A stretch of DNA of 64,000 nt from Hoeflea_A sp963921345 (GTDB taxonomy: Bacteria > Pseudomonadota > Alphaproteobacteria > Rhizobiales > Rhizobiaceae), in contig CAWUFE020000002.1 of assembly GCA_963921345.3 (NCBI GenBank), positions 806,001 to 870,000 of the forward strand, read 5' to 3'. The notes beneath the pieces were generated by a model. It saw only the letters and a list, made by a program, of their open reading frames with translations. It had not been told where the DNA came from and ran no database searches. The position numbers were made by a program, and so were the translations under genes. Shown in pieces: positions 7,482 to 15,325 of the stretch (position 1 is its first letter; each line of letters begins with the position of its first letter).

Positions 7482-8984
7482 ATGCAACCCCTGCTGAAAC
7501 TCACCTCCGTCAGCCGATCCTTCGGCGCTATCCAGGCGCTCAGGGACGTGGATTTCGAGGTGATGCCAGGGGAAGTCATGGGTCTGGTCGGCGAAAACGG
7601 CGCCGGCAAGTCGACACTCGTCAAGATCATCAGCGGCTTCGACAACGGCTACAGCGGCGACTACCTCTTCAACGGAGAGCCGGTTCGCTTCGCCAGTCCC
7701 GCGCGGGCGGAGCTCGCGGGAATCGCGATCGCCCAGCAGGAACTCTCGCTCATTCCGACCATGAGCGTCGCGGAGAACATTTTCCTGGCCGGTCACAATG
7801 TCCCGACGGTCGCCGACAAGCGCAAGCTGATCAGAATGGCCCGTCCCTATCTCGACGAGGTGGGCCTGGACAGCATCAATCCCGCCATCGGCGTCGACCG
7901 GCTGTCGGTCGGCGAGCAGCACCTGGTCGAGGTGGCGCGGCTGATTGCTCACGATCCTCAGGTACTGATCCTCGATGAGCCGACTGCGGCGCTTGGAGAG
8001 TCCGACAGCGTCCGCATCCTCGACATGGTCAAGCGCCTGTCGGACCGGGGAAAGTCCATCATCTATGTCAGCCACCGGCTGGACGAGATTTTCAAGATCA
8101 CCGACCGCATAACCGTGCTGCGCGACGGCGAAAGCCAGCAGCCGCGCACCGCCGACACGCTGAATGTCGACACCCTCGTCGAGCTGATGCTCGGGCGCGA
8201 GCTGGAGATCATGTTCCCGGACAGGCGGCCGAAGACCGCGGCCGAGCCGCTGATGACCGTTCAGGAGCTGTGGCCCGACGGCCTGCTGGAACCGGTTAGT
8301 TTCGACATCCATCCGGGTGAAATCCTCGGCCTGGCGGGCCAGTTGGGCAGCGGTTCGGGCGAGATCCTCGCCGCCATGGGCGGCGCGCGGCAAACCCGCT
8401 CCGGCAGGCTTCTGCGGTCCGGCCACAGCTTTCTGCCGTCGAGCCCCACACAGGCTATTCGCGAAGGCATCGCCTATTGTTCCGAGGATCGCAAACACGA
8501 CGGGCTGTTTCTCGGACGGCCGATCAAGGAGAACCTCTCGTCGCCGTCGCTCGGCGCCATCTCGCGGTTCGGCTGGCTGTCGTCGGCCGCCGAATGGAAG
8601 CTGGCGACCGGCATCGCTGAAAAATTCACCATCGACGTCGGCCGCCTCGCCGCCGAAGCCGGCGTTTTGAGCGGCGGCAACCAGCAGAAGGTGGCGCTCG
8701 GCAAGTGGTTGTCGATCGAGCCCGACATCATTCTCGTCAACGAACCGACGCGCGGTGTCGATGTCGGCGCCCGCGCCGAGATCTATCAGAAGCTCCGGGA
8801 CCTTGCCGATGCCGGTGCCGCCATCGTCGTCGCATCCACCGACATCCAGGAGATTGCCAACCTCCCCGATCGGATCATCAGTTTCTATCGCGGCCTGAAG
8901 ATCGGCGAACTCGCTCTTCGGGACATCTCCGCAGCTGCGATCCTCAAGCAGATCACCGACCCGTTCAACGAAACCAACCTTTAG
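7482..8984 (+). CDS. Sugar ABC transporter ATPase with two ABC domains (RbsA/MglA-like)
   Basis: The ~500-residue protein contains two tandem ABC domains. The first has intact Walker A (GENGAGKS), LSVGEQ signature and Walker B (VLILDEPT). The second has the degenerate A-loop usual for this family (GQLGSGSGE) but intact LSGGNQQK and an EPTRGVD motif. I prefer the ATG at 7482 over upstream alternatives because the conserved N-terminus (LLKLTSVSRSFGAIQAL) begins there. It energises uptake by the two permeases that follow. The downstream permease starts 13 nt after the stop. Confidence 0.9.
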   Translation: MQPLLKLTSVSRSFGAIQALRDVDFEVMPGEVMGLVGENGAGKSTLVKIISGFDNGYSGDYLFNGEPVRFASPARAELAGIAIAQQELSLIPTMSVAENIFLAGHNVPTVADKRKLIRMARPYLDEVGLDSINPAIGVDRLSVGEQHLVEVARLIAHDPQVLILDEPTAALGESDSVRILDMVKRLSDRGKSIIYVSHRLDEIFKITDRITVLRDGESQQPRTADTLNVDTLVELMLGRELEIMFPDRRPKTAAEPLMTVQELWPDGLLEPVSFDIHPGEILGLAGQLGSGSGEILAAMGGARQTRSGRLLRSGHSFLPSSPTQAIREGIAYCSEDRKHDGLFLGRPIKENLSSPSLGAISRFGWLSSAAEWKLATGIAEKFTIDVGRLAAEAGVLSGGNQQKVALGKWLSIEPDIILVNEPTRGVDVGARAEIYQKLRDLADAGAAIVVASTDIQEIANLPDRIISFYRGLKIGELALRDISAAAILKQITDPFNETNL

Positions 8985-8997
8985 GGCAGCCTTCCCG

Positions 8998-10026
8998 ATG
9001 AGCATGAACGCCGCCACGGACAGAGAAACCGGATCGCCAGGCAGCTTCGTCGATCGGCTGCTGGACCGTTATTCGCCGCTGGTCATCGTGCTTCTGGTGC
9101 TGTTCGCCGCGGTCTTCCTCTACGGCATGGCGACGGCACCCAACTTCCTGACAGTGTTCAACTTCAAGACCATCATCCGCGATGCGGCGCTCGTCGGCAT
9201 CATGGCCGTCGGCCTGACCTTCGTCACCCTTTCTGGCAATTTCTTCCTGCTGTCGATGAAGGAAACCGCGGCCTTGTCGATCATCGCCTTCGCCATGGCC
9301 ATGTCCAACGGCTACGGGTTCGAACTGGCCTTTCTGTTCACCATGTCCGTGGCCATCGTCGCCGGCGTCCTGCAGGGGGCGCTGATCGGCCTCGGCGGCA
9401 ACCCGATCGTCGTCACCCTCGGCGCCGCAGGCCTGTTTTTCGGCCTGGCCTCCTGGTGGAGCGACAATCTGGTGGTCTCGTTTCGCCGGCCGCACGGGGC
9501 GGAATGGCTCGGCTCCGGTTCGTTTCTGGGTCTGCCGAACATAACCATCGCCTTCATCCTCATCGCCGTCACGGCGGAAATCGTCCTGCGCTATACGAGC
9601 TTCGGCCGCCAAGTCTATCTGATCGGCGCCAACCGTGCCGCAGGCCGGGCCACCGGCCACGAGAATTTCTCGATGGCCATCAAGGCCTGCACCATCGCCT
9701 CGGTCTGCTCGGCCTTTGTGGCCATCGCCTTCTCGGCCCAAGTGTCGAGCGCCCACGTCAACTACTTCTCGTCGGAATTCGGCTCATCGGGCGACATGAC
9801 CATCCTGGTCATCGCTACGGTCATGGTCGGCGGCAACTCGATCATGGGCGGCTACGGTTCGACGCTGCGTTCGAGCCTTGGGGCCATCTTCATTTCCACG
9901 GTCGACAACATGATGGTGCTGCACGGCTTCAACAGCGGGCCGAGGGTGCTGGCCGTCGGCCTCATGATCGTCTTCAGCATCATCGTGTTCGCACTGATGC
10001 GCAGGGGAAGCAGGGTGCAGGAATGA
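8998..10026 (+). CDS. CUT2 sugar ABC transporter permease, subunit 1
   Basis: This 342-residue inner-membrane protein has multiple hydrophobic helices and BPD_transp_2 features, but the usual AGEIDLSVG loop is altered to TLSGNFFLLSM, which marks it as the more divergent half of a heterodimeric channel. The late segment VMVGGNSIMGGYGSTLRSSLGA matches the conserved glycine-rich helix. The stop overlaps the next permease start (ATGA), consistent with stoichiometric expression. Confidence 0.9.
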   Translation: MSMNAATDRETGSPGSFVDRLLDRYSPLVIVLLVLFAAVFLYGMATAPNFLTVFNFKTIIRDAALVGIMAVGLTFVTLSGNFFLLSMKETAALSIIAFAMAMSNGYGFELAFLFTMSVAIVAGVLQGALIGLGGNPIVVTLGAAGLFFGLASWWSDNLVVSFRRPHGAEWLGSGSFLGLPNITIAFILIAVTAEIVLRYTSFGRQVYLIGANRAAGRATGHENFSMAIKACTIASVCSAFVAIAFSAQVSSAHVNYFSSEFGSSGDMTILVIATVMVGGNSIMGGYGSTLRSSLGAIFISTVDNMMVLHGFNSGPRVLAVGLMIVFSIIVFALMRRGSRVQE

Positions 10027-11087
10027 CCGTAGCAAATGACATCGGCCCGGTCGCGAAACTGCGCAACTGGATTGCCGGAAATCCCGACCTGGCCTTCGCC
10101 ATCCTGCTGGCTGTTTGCGTCTACGGCTATTTCGCCCTGACCAATGACCTGTTCTTCACCCACCGCACCTCCTACGCGATCATGGAGCGGTTTGCCGTGC
10201 TGGGCCTCGTCGGCCTTGCACTCACCCTGTGCATCATCGCCGGAGAGATCGATCTTTCCATCGGCTCCAACGCGGCGCTGGCGGCCGTCATCGTGGTGCG
10301 GTTCACCGATTCGCTCGGCGCGCCGACCGCGGCACTGATCGCCATCGCCATCGCCAGTTGCATCGGCCTGGTGCAAGGCTATTTCGTTGCCTATCTGCGC
10401 ATCCGCGCCATCGTGCTGACCGTCGGCACGCTGATGCTGTTGCGCGGCGTTGCGTTGTTCGCGGCCGAGGAAAAGACGGTGATGCTGACCGACTTCACGG
10501 TGCCGGATTTCATCACCACCAAGATGCTGGTCTACTTTTCCCCCGCCAGCCTGCTGGTCATCGCCGTCTTCGTCCTGGTTGGGCTGTTCATGAACTACAC
10601 CCGCTACGGCCGAGAGATCTACGCCATCGGCGGCGCCCGCAAGGAAGCGCTGGCATCCGGCATCAACCTCAAGCGGCCGATGATGGTGGTCTTCACCATA
10701 TCCGGCTTCTGTGCCGGTCTCGGCGGCGTGATCATCGGCCTGCGCTCCGGTACCGCCCAGGCACTGGGCCTGCAGTATCTGCTGCTCGCCGGCACGGTCG
10801 CCGCCTTCATCGGCGGCGTCAGCATTCTTGGTGGACGCGGCGGCGTGATCGGCGCGGCCATCGGCACGCTGACCGTCAACTTCCTCAACACCGGCCTCGT
10901 CTTCAACGTCACACCGGCCTTTATGGTGCAGCTCTATCTCGGCATCCTGCTGATGGTGGTGATCATGTTCCAGACCGGCTCCCGGCTCTTCGACGCCCAG
11001 CAGCGCCGCAAGCAGATCCTCAGCGACGTCGACCGCCGCCGCGAAACGCTGACGGCCCGAAGTCCAGGCTCGGCACCGGCGTCCTGA
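10023..11087 (+). CDS. CUT2 sugar ABC transporter permease, subunit 2
   Basis: This 354-residue membrane protein has the canonical family loop IIAGEIDLSIGSNAALAA near residues 75-92 and the glycine-rich AFIGGVSILGGRGGVIGA segment. It pairs with the preceding permease to form a heterodimeric channel. A charged cytoplasmic tail of about 30 residues (QQRRKQ, DRRRETL) follows the last helix. It is the last transporter gene; 77 nt with a palindrome and a -10-like box separate it from the regulator gene. Confidence 0.91.
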   Translation: MTVANDIGPVAKLRNWIAGNPDLAFAILLAVCVYGYFALTNDLFFTHRTSYAIMERFAVLGLVGLALTLCIIAGEIDLSIGSNAALAAVIVVRFTDSLGAPTAALIAIAIASCIGLVQGYFVAYLRIRAIVLTVGTLMLLRGVALFAAEEKTVMLTDFTVPDFITTKMLVYFSPASLLVIAVFVLVGLFMNYTRYGREIYAIGGARKEALASGINLKRPMMVVFTISGFCAGLGGVIIGLRSGTAQALGLQYLLLAGTVAAFIGGVSILGGRGGVIGAAIGTLTVNFLNTGLVFNVTPAFMVQLYLGILLMVVIMFQTGSRLFDAQQRRKQILSDVDRRRETLTARSPGSAPAS

Positions 11088-11091
11088 AAAA

Positions 11092-11122
11092 TATCCAATC
11101 TGGATAAAATCCCGGTTAGAAT
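11092..11122 (+). promoter_or_regulatory. Perfect palindromic operator and -10 box upstream of the fusion regulator
   Basis: TATCCA-ATC-TGGATA at 11092-11106 is a perfect 6-3-6 inverted repeat. TAGAAT, a 5/6 match to a -10 box, lies at 11117-11122, so the palindrome covers the expected -35 region, as expected for autoregulation. The core TCCAATCTGG recurs at 6244-6258 (opposite strand) and 12653-12667. Confidence 0.6.
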
Positions 11123-11164
11123 GACCCGACCCGGGCACTACGCTGCCCGGCAACGGGAGGCGAA

Positions 11165-12763
11165 ATGCACGGCGGGACACAAAGCGTCGCCGATCTGCTT
11201 GGGCGTTACGACCGGCAGGCCAAGATCGGCCAGCCGGAAGGCCCTTACGAGACGGCTGACCAGCGCAATGCGTTCGGCGTCTCGAGCCACGAGATGGCGC
11301 GCTTTCTCGATTTCATGGAACAATTGGAGATCGAGGTCGAGCGAGCCCTCTCGGTCAAGACCGGCTACAGTGAAATCCGCATGCTGGTCTCGCTGCTGCG
11401 CAATCATCTGACTGGCAAACTGACCACGAGTTCGTCGCTGGTCGCCAATTCGGGCCTGTCCTACGGCACCGCGATGCGCGGCATCGACTCGCTGATCGAG
11501 CGCGGTCTGATCATCAAGCGGCCGCGAACATCGACCGGCAAGTCCTTCTCCCTGCATCCGACGGAAAAGATGCTGCTGGAATGGCAGGAACTGGCCCGGC
11601 GCAGCCATTCCCTCGTCGGCAGCACCTTCGGATCGCGCGGGGCGGAGCGCAGCGAACTGGCCGACTATTTCTTCGGCGCCTCCTATTCCAGCGGCAGCGT
11701 GCTGCCGCCGCCCAGCATTCTCGAAGCCAAACTGCCGATCGCCAACGACCTGCGGCTGCTTGTCCACGCCGATCCGACCTTCATGGCGATGCATGTGCTG
11801 AAGAAACAGTTCGAGACCCTGTTCGGCGTCGGCATCCGTTCGCGCGCCCTGTCGATCGACCGCCTGCGTGAGGAGATCCTCGACAATTCCGAAGCAGAGT
11901 CCTCGCGCTACGACATCATCGCCTGCGACCTTCCCTGGTTCGGCGAAATGGCCGCCGCCGGCAACCTGCTTCCACTCGACGATCTGATGAAGGACAGCGC
12001 GTTCGACACGTCCGACTTTCACCAGGAGGCGCTGGCCAGCGCCCGCTACCAGGGGCAGCAATACGGTATTCCGGTGCAGACCACCCCGGAACTGCTGGTC
12101 TACCGGAGCGACATTTTCGAGGAACGCGGCATCACGCCGCCGCGCACAATCAACGAGACCCTGGCAGCGGCCCGGCAGTTGCACGATCCTTTCAGCGGGC
12201 TCTCCGGCATTGCCTGGAACGCCGCGCGCGGAACGCCTCTCGGTCACTCGTTCCTGTTCGTCGTGGCGGCTTTCGGACAACCGGTACTCAATCTGAAAAA
12301 AACGCCGAACGGCTTCGACGGAGAAAATGTCGCCGGAGAAAATTTCCGCCCGATGTTCGATACGGCCGCGGCGCGTGACACTGCCGAATATCTCCGCGAA
12401 CTCCTGCACTATTCGCCACGCGGCATCCTCAATATGTCCTGGTACGAGCGGGCGCGCTGTTACGCGGACGGCGCCGCGGCCATCGCCTATTGCGCCACGC
12501 TGCTGGCTCCGCTGTTCGAACTCGATCAGAAATCGCCGGCCTATGGCAACACCGACTACCTGCCGCATCCGGCCGGTCCGAGCGGCCGCAACATCGCGCC
12601 TGTCGGCGGGTATGCCCTGGCCATTCCTTCCAACATCGCACCCGAACGAATTGATCCAATCTGGACAGCTTTGGTGTCGCTAACCTCCGCTCAGACCGTA
12701 AAACTCTACATCGAGAACGGGAGCCTGGTGACACCGCGTTTCAGCGTCAGCATGGATCCTTAG
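11165..12763 (+). CDS. Winged-helix regulator fused to an SBP family 1 domain, C-terminally truncated
   Basis: The 532-residue product has no signal peptide. Residues ~65-135 form a MarR-like winged helix (LTTSSSLVANSGLSYGTAMR followed by a basic TSTGK wing). From ~195 to the end it resembles family 1 extracellular solute-binding proteins: LRLLVHADPTFM, YDIIACDLPWFGEMAAAG, GIPVQTTPELLVYRSD, YADGAAAIAYCATLLA and GGYALAIPSN. A cytosolic sugar-sensing transcription factor built on an ABC receptor domain is the natural reading. GGGAGG precedes the ATG. The frame is cut by TAG at 12761-12763, yet the same frame continues with the expected receptor C-terminus to 12985, so this product lacks about 73 residues. 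It probably controls the flanking genes through TCCAATCTGG sites. Confidence 0.82.
   Translation: MHGGTQSVADLLGRYDRQAKIGQPEGPYETADQRNAFGVSSHEMARFLDFMEQLEIEVERALSVKTGYSEIRMLVSLLRNHLTGKLTTSSSLVANSGLSYGTAMRGIDSLIERGLIIKRPRTSTGKSFSLHPTEKMLLEWQELARRSHSLVGSTFGSRGAERSELADYFFGASYSSGSVLPPPSILEAKLPIANDLRLLVHADPTFMAMHVLKKQFETLFGVGIRSRALSIDRLREEILDNSEAESSRYDIIACDLPWFGEMAAAGNLLPLDDLMKDSAFDTSDFHQEALASARYQGQQYGIPVQTTPELLVYRSDIFEERGITPPRTINETLAAARQLHDPFSGLSGIAWNAARGTPLGHSFLFVVAAFGQPVLNLKKTPNGFDGENVAGENFRPMFDTAAARDTAEYLRELLHYSPRGILNMSWYERARCYADGAAAIAYCATLLAPLFELDQKSPAYGNTDYLPHPAGPSGRNIAPVGGYALAIPSNIAPERIDPIWTALVSLTSAQTVKLYIENGSLVTPRFSVSMDP
12653..12667. promoter_or_regulatory. Intragenic copy of the TCCAATCTGG operator
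   Basis: The sequence at 12653-12667 matches 13 of 15 positions of the perfect palindrome at 11092-11106. It lies inside the 3' end of the regulator gene, about 350 bp before the M24-family gene. It may be an internal control point for the downstream genes, or a coincidence of codons for D-P-I-W-T. Confidence 0.35.
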
Positions 12764-12985
12764 GTCAAGCGCATTTCGCCGATGATATCCATCGTGGACG
12801 AAATGGCTCGCTTCGGCGTCTTCGAGATGTGGCCACGGCCGCCCGTTCCGGAAATCGCTGAGATCATCGCCATCGCCGGCGAGGAGATGCACGACATGCT
12901 GCTCGGTGCGAAATCGGTCGCCCAGGCACTGGAAAACGCGCAGAACCGCGCCGATGCGTTGATGCGGTCGAACGGACATTATTAG
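12764..12985 (+). pseudogene. In-frame remnant: C-terminus of the fusion regulator beyond the amber stop
   Basis: Directly after the TAG at 12761-12763 the same frame stays open for 73 codons. The translation (VDEMARFGVFEMWPRPP, then AGEEMHDMLLGAKSVAQAL) is the standard last two helices of a family 1 solute-binding protein. Together with the upstream part it would give a 606-residue protein. Related proteins as I recall them have an acidic residue at the stop position, so a GAG to TAG change is the simplest explanation. An internal ATG at 12782 has no obvious ribosome-binding site, so separate translation is unlikely. Confidence 0.75.
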
Positions 12986-13021
12986 CCCCTGACGACCGTC
13001 GGGGGCCACTGGAGGCACCCG

Positions 13022-14320
13022 ATGAACACTGCCCTCGATCCGCGGCTCCTGCGGCCGCAGGACATGGACCCCAATTGGCAATGGGACCGTCATATTTCGG
13101 CGCCCGGCCACATGGCCGTGGACTTCGAGCGGCGCGTCGATCATGACCGGCTCAGACGATACCGGCTGTCGCGGGCGCGCGCGGCGCTGAAGAGTTCCGA
13201 ATGCGGCGCGCTGCTGCTCTTCGACGTCAACAACATCCGCTACGTCTCCGGCACCAAGATCGGCGAGTGGGAACGCGACAAGCTCTGCCGTTTCGCACTG
13301 TTGATGGGCGACGAGGAGCCGGTCGTTTGGGACTTCGGATCGGCCGCCGTGCACCACCGGCTCCATTGCGACTGGCTCGATCCGGAACGCTGCCGCGCCG
13401 GCATGCTGGGCATGCGCGGCACGGTGCCGCCCGCGGTCGGATTGATGAAGAACCACGCCGAGGAGGTCATGGGCCTGTTGCGGGCGGCCGGTGTCGCCGA
13501 CATGCCGGTCGGTGTCGACTATGCCGAAACGGCGATGTTCTTCGAACTCCAGAAGGCCGGCATGACTGTGGTTGACGGCCAGCAGGTGATGCTCGACGCG
13601 CGCGAGATCAAGAACATCGACGAGATCATGCTGCTCAACCAGGCGGCCGCCATGGTCGACGGCGTCTATCACATGATCCACGAGCAGCTGAAGCCGGGGG
13701 TGCGCGAAAGCGACATCGTGGCGCTCGCCAACAAGATGCTCTACGAAATGGGCTCCGACGACGTCGAAGCGATCAACGCCATCTCGGGCGAACGCTGCAG
13801 CCCGCATCCGCACAATTTCACCGACCGGCTGATCCGTCCCGGCGACCAGGCGTTTTTCGACATCCTGCAGTCCTATCAGGGCTATCGCACCTGCTACTAC
13901 CGCACCTTCAATGTCGGCATGGCGACGCCGGATCAGAACGATGCCTATGTCAAATGCCGCGAGTGGCTGGACCATGCCATATCGCTCATCAAGCCCGGCG
14001 TTTCGACCGACACCGTGGCGTCCGTCTGGCCGAAGGCGGAGGAATTCGGCTTTCCCGACGAACTGGCGGCCTTCGGCCTGCAATTCGGCCACGGTCTCGG
14101 CCTTGCCCTGCACGAACGGCCGATCATCTCGCGTCTCGTCTCTCTCGAAAATCCGATGGAGATCAAGACGGGCATGGTGTTCGCGCTGGAGACGTTCTGC
14201 CCGGCCAAAGACGGATATTCGGCCGCCCGCATCGAGGAGGAAGTCGTCGTCACCGACACCGGCTGCCAGGTGATCAGCCTGTTTCCGGCCCAGGATCTGC
14301 CGATCGCCAACCGCTATTGA
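13022..14320 (+). CDS. M24 (Xaa-Pro peptidase/creatinase-fold) family protein with altered metal site
   Basis: This 432-residue cytosolic protein has a creatinase-type N-terminal domain (LLLFDVNNIRYVSGT, residues ~65-78) and a pita-bread C-terminal domain. The first metal aspartate is present (D280 in FFDI), as are H357 and H364 in GHGLGLALHERP, E390 in ALETF and E405/E406 in RIEEEV. The second aspartate, normally in a D-I-T-R-T-F-like motif, is replaced: the sequence reads CYYRTF (291-296). Similar changes occur in non-peptidase members; the DMSP lyase DddP has the same overall organisation, but DddP keeps its aspartates. Therefore I would not call this a peptidase. GGAGG precedes the ATG. 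It lies between the regulator and a 2-oxoacid dehydrogenase, 10 nt before the E1 alpha gene. Confidence 0.82.
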   Translation: MNTALDPRLLRPQDMDPNWQWDRHISAPGHMAVDFERRVDHDRLRRYRLSRARAALKSSECGALLLFDVNNIRYVSGTKIGEWERDKLCRFALLMGDEEPVVWDFGSAAVHHRLHCDWLDPERCRAGMLGMRGTVPPAVGLMKNHAEEVMGLLRAAGVADMPVGVDYAETAMFFELQKAGMTVVDGQQVMLDAREIKNIDEIMLLNQAAAMVDGVYHMIHEQLKPGVRESDIVALANKMLYEMGSDDVEAINAISGERCSPHPHNFTDRLIRPGDQAFFDILQSYQGYRTCYYRTFNVGMATPDQNDAYVKCREWLDHAISLIKPGVSTDTVASVWPKAEEFGFPDELAAFGLQFGHGLGLALHERPIISRLVSLENPMEIKTGMVFALETFCPAKDGYSAARIEEEVVVTDTGCQVISLFPAQDLPIANRY

Positions 14321-14330
14321 GTACCGCCGG

Positions 14331-15311
14331 ATGAAAACCAAGCCCAGGACCAATGCGGAGAGCCTCTTGCGCATGTACCGCCAGATGGTACGCATCCGCA
14401 CCTTCGAGGACCACGCGAACCAGCTCTATCTGACGGCGAAGATGCCGGGCCTGACCCACATGTATTCCGGCCAGGAGGCCGTGGCTGTCGGCATCTGCGA
14501 GGCGCTGGAGCGAACCGACCACATCACCTCGACGCATCGCGGCCATGGTCACTGTGTCGCCAAGGGCGCCGAATTCCGCGAGATGTTCTGCGAACTGCTG
14601 GGCAAGGCGGAAGGCTATTGCCGCGGCAAGGGCGGCTCCATGCATATCGCCGACCAGGACAATGGCAATCTCGGCGCCAACGCCATTGTAGGCGGCTCCG
14701 CCGGCATCGCCACCGGCGCGGCGCTTAGCGCCCGGCGCCTCGGAACCAACGCGGTGACCGTCTGCTTCTTCGGCGACGGCGCCATGGGCCAGGGTCTGCT
14801 TTATGAGGTCATGAACATGGCGGCCCTGTGGAAGCTGCCGGTCATCTACGCCTGCGAAAACAACCTTTACGGCGAATACACCCACCTGTCGGAAATGGCG
14901 GCCGGCGACCTCAAGGCGCGGGCCGGGGCCTTCGGCATCGAGGCTTTCGAGGTCGACGGCCAGGACGTGCTCGCAATCAACGCACTGACTCAGGAACTGG
15001 TGGCCCGCGCGCGCAACAATGAAGGTCCGTTCTTCGTGACCCTCAACACCTATCGCTATCACGGCCACCACGTCGGCGACATCAACCGCAGCTACTACCG
15101 CAGCAAGGAAGAGGAGGCTCACTGGAAGGAAAATCGCGATCCGATCGACAATTTCGGCACCTGGCTGGTGGCACAGAAGGTCGTCGACCCGGTGGATCTC
15201 GACGCCATGCGCGCGGAAATCGCTCGAGAGGCCGAAACCGCCGTCGCCTATGCACTCGATGCGGCCTATCCGCCGGTATCGGAGGTCGGAGCACATGTCT
15301 ATGCGGATTGA
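14331..15311 (+). CDS. Thiamine-dependent dehydrogenase E1 component, alpha subunit
   Basis: This 326-residue protein matches the alpha subunits of pyruvate or acetoin dehydrogenases. The thiamine-diphosphate motif runs from GDGAMGQG (~residues 145-152) to CENN, and the substrate-channel histidines appear in STHRGHGH. The phosphorylation-type loop YRYHGHH is also conserved. It forms an alpha2beta2 E1 with the following gene and decarboxylates a 2-oxoacid or cleaves an acyloin, passing the acyl group to a lipoyl domain. Context in a sugar/polyol cluster suggests an AcoA-like enzyme or a dedicated oxoacid dehydrogenase; sequence alone does not decide. Confidence 0.92.
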   Translation: MKTKPRTNAESLLRMYRQMVRIRTFEDHANQLYLTAKMPGLTHMYSGQEAVAVGICEALERTDHITSTHRGHGHCVAKGAEFREMFCELLGKAEGYCRGKGGSMHIADQDNGNLGANAIVGGSAGIATGAALSARRLGTNAVTVCFFGDGAMGQGLLYEVMNMAALWKLPVIYACENNLYGEYTHLSEMAAGDLKARAGAFGIEAFEVDGQDVLAINALTQELVARARNNEGPFFVTLNTYRYHGHHVGDINRSYYRSKEEEAHWKENRDPIDNFGTWLVAQKVVDPVDLDAMRAEIAREAETAVAYALDAAYPPVSEVGAHVYAD

Positions 15312-15325
15312 CGGCGAGCGGCACC

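Noticed and set aside
7338..11180. Long minus-strand open frames opposite the second sugar ABC operon
   Set aside because: They mirror the ATPase and permease genes, which have clear Walker and EAA/BPD motifs; the antisense translations are low-complexity Asp/Gln/His/Gly-rich.
13022..14320. Naming the M24-fold protein DddP (DMSP lyase)
   Set aside because: Overall organisation is similar, but the metal aspartates that DddP retains are changed here (D280 followed by I-L, then C-Y-Y), and no DMSP genes are nearby.
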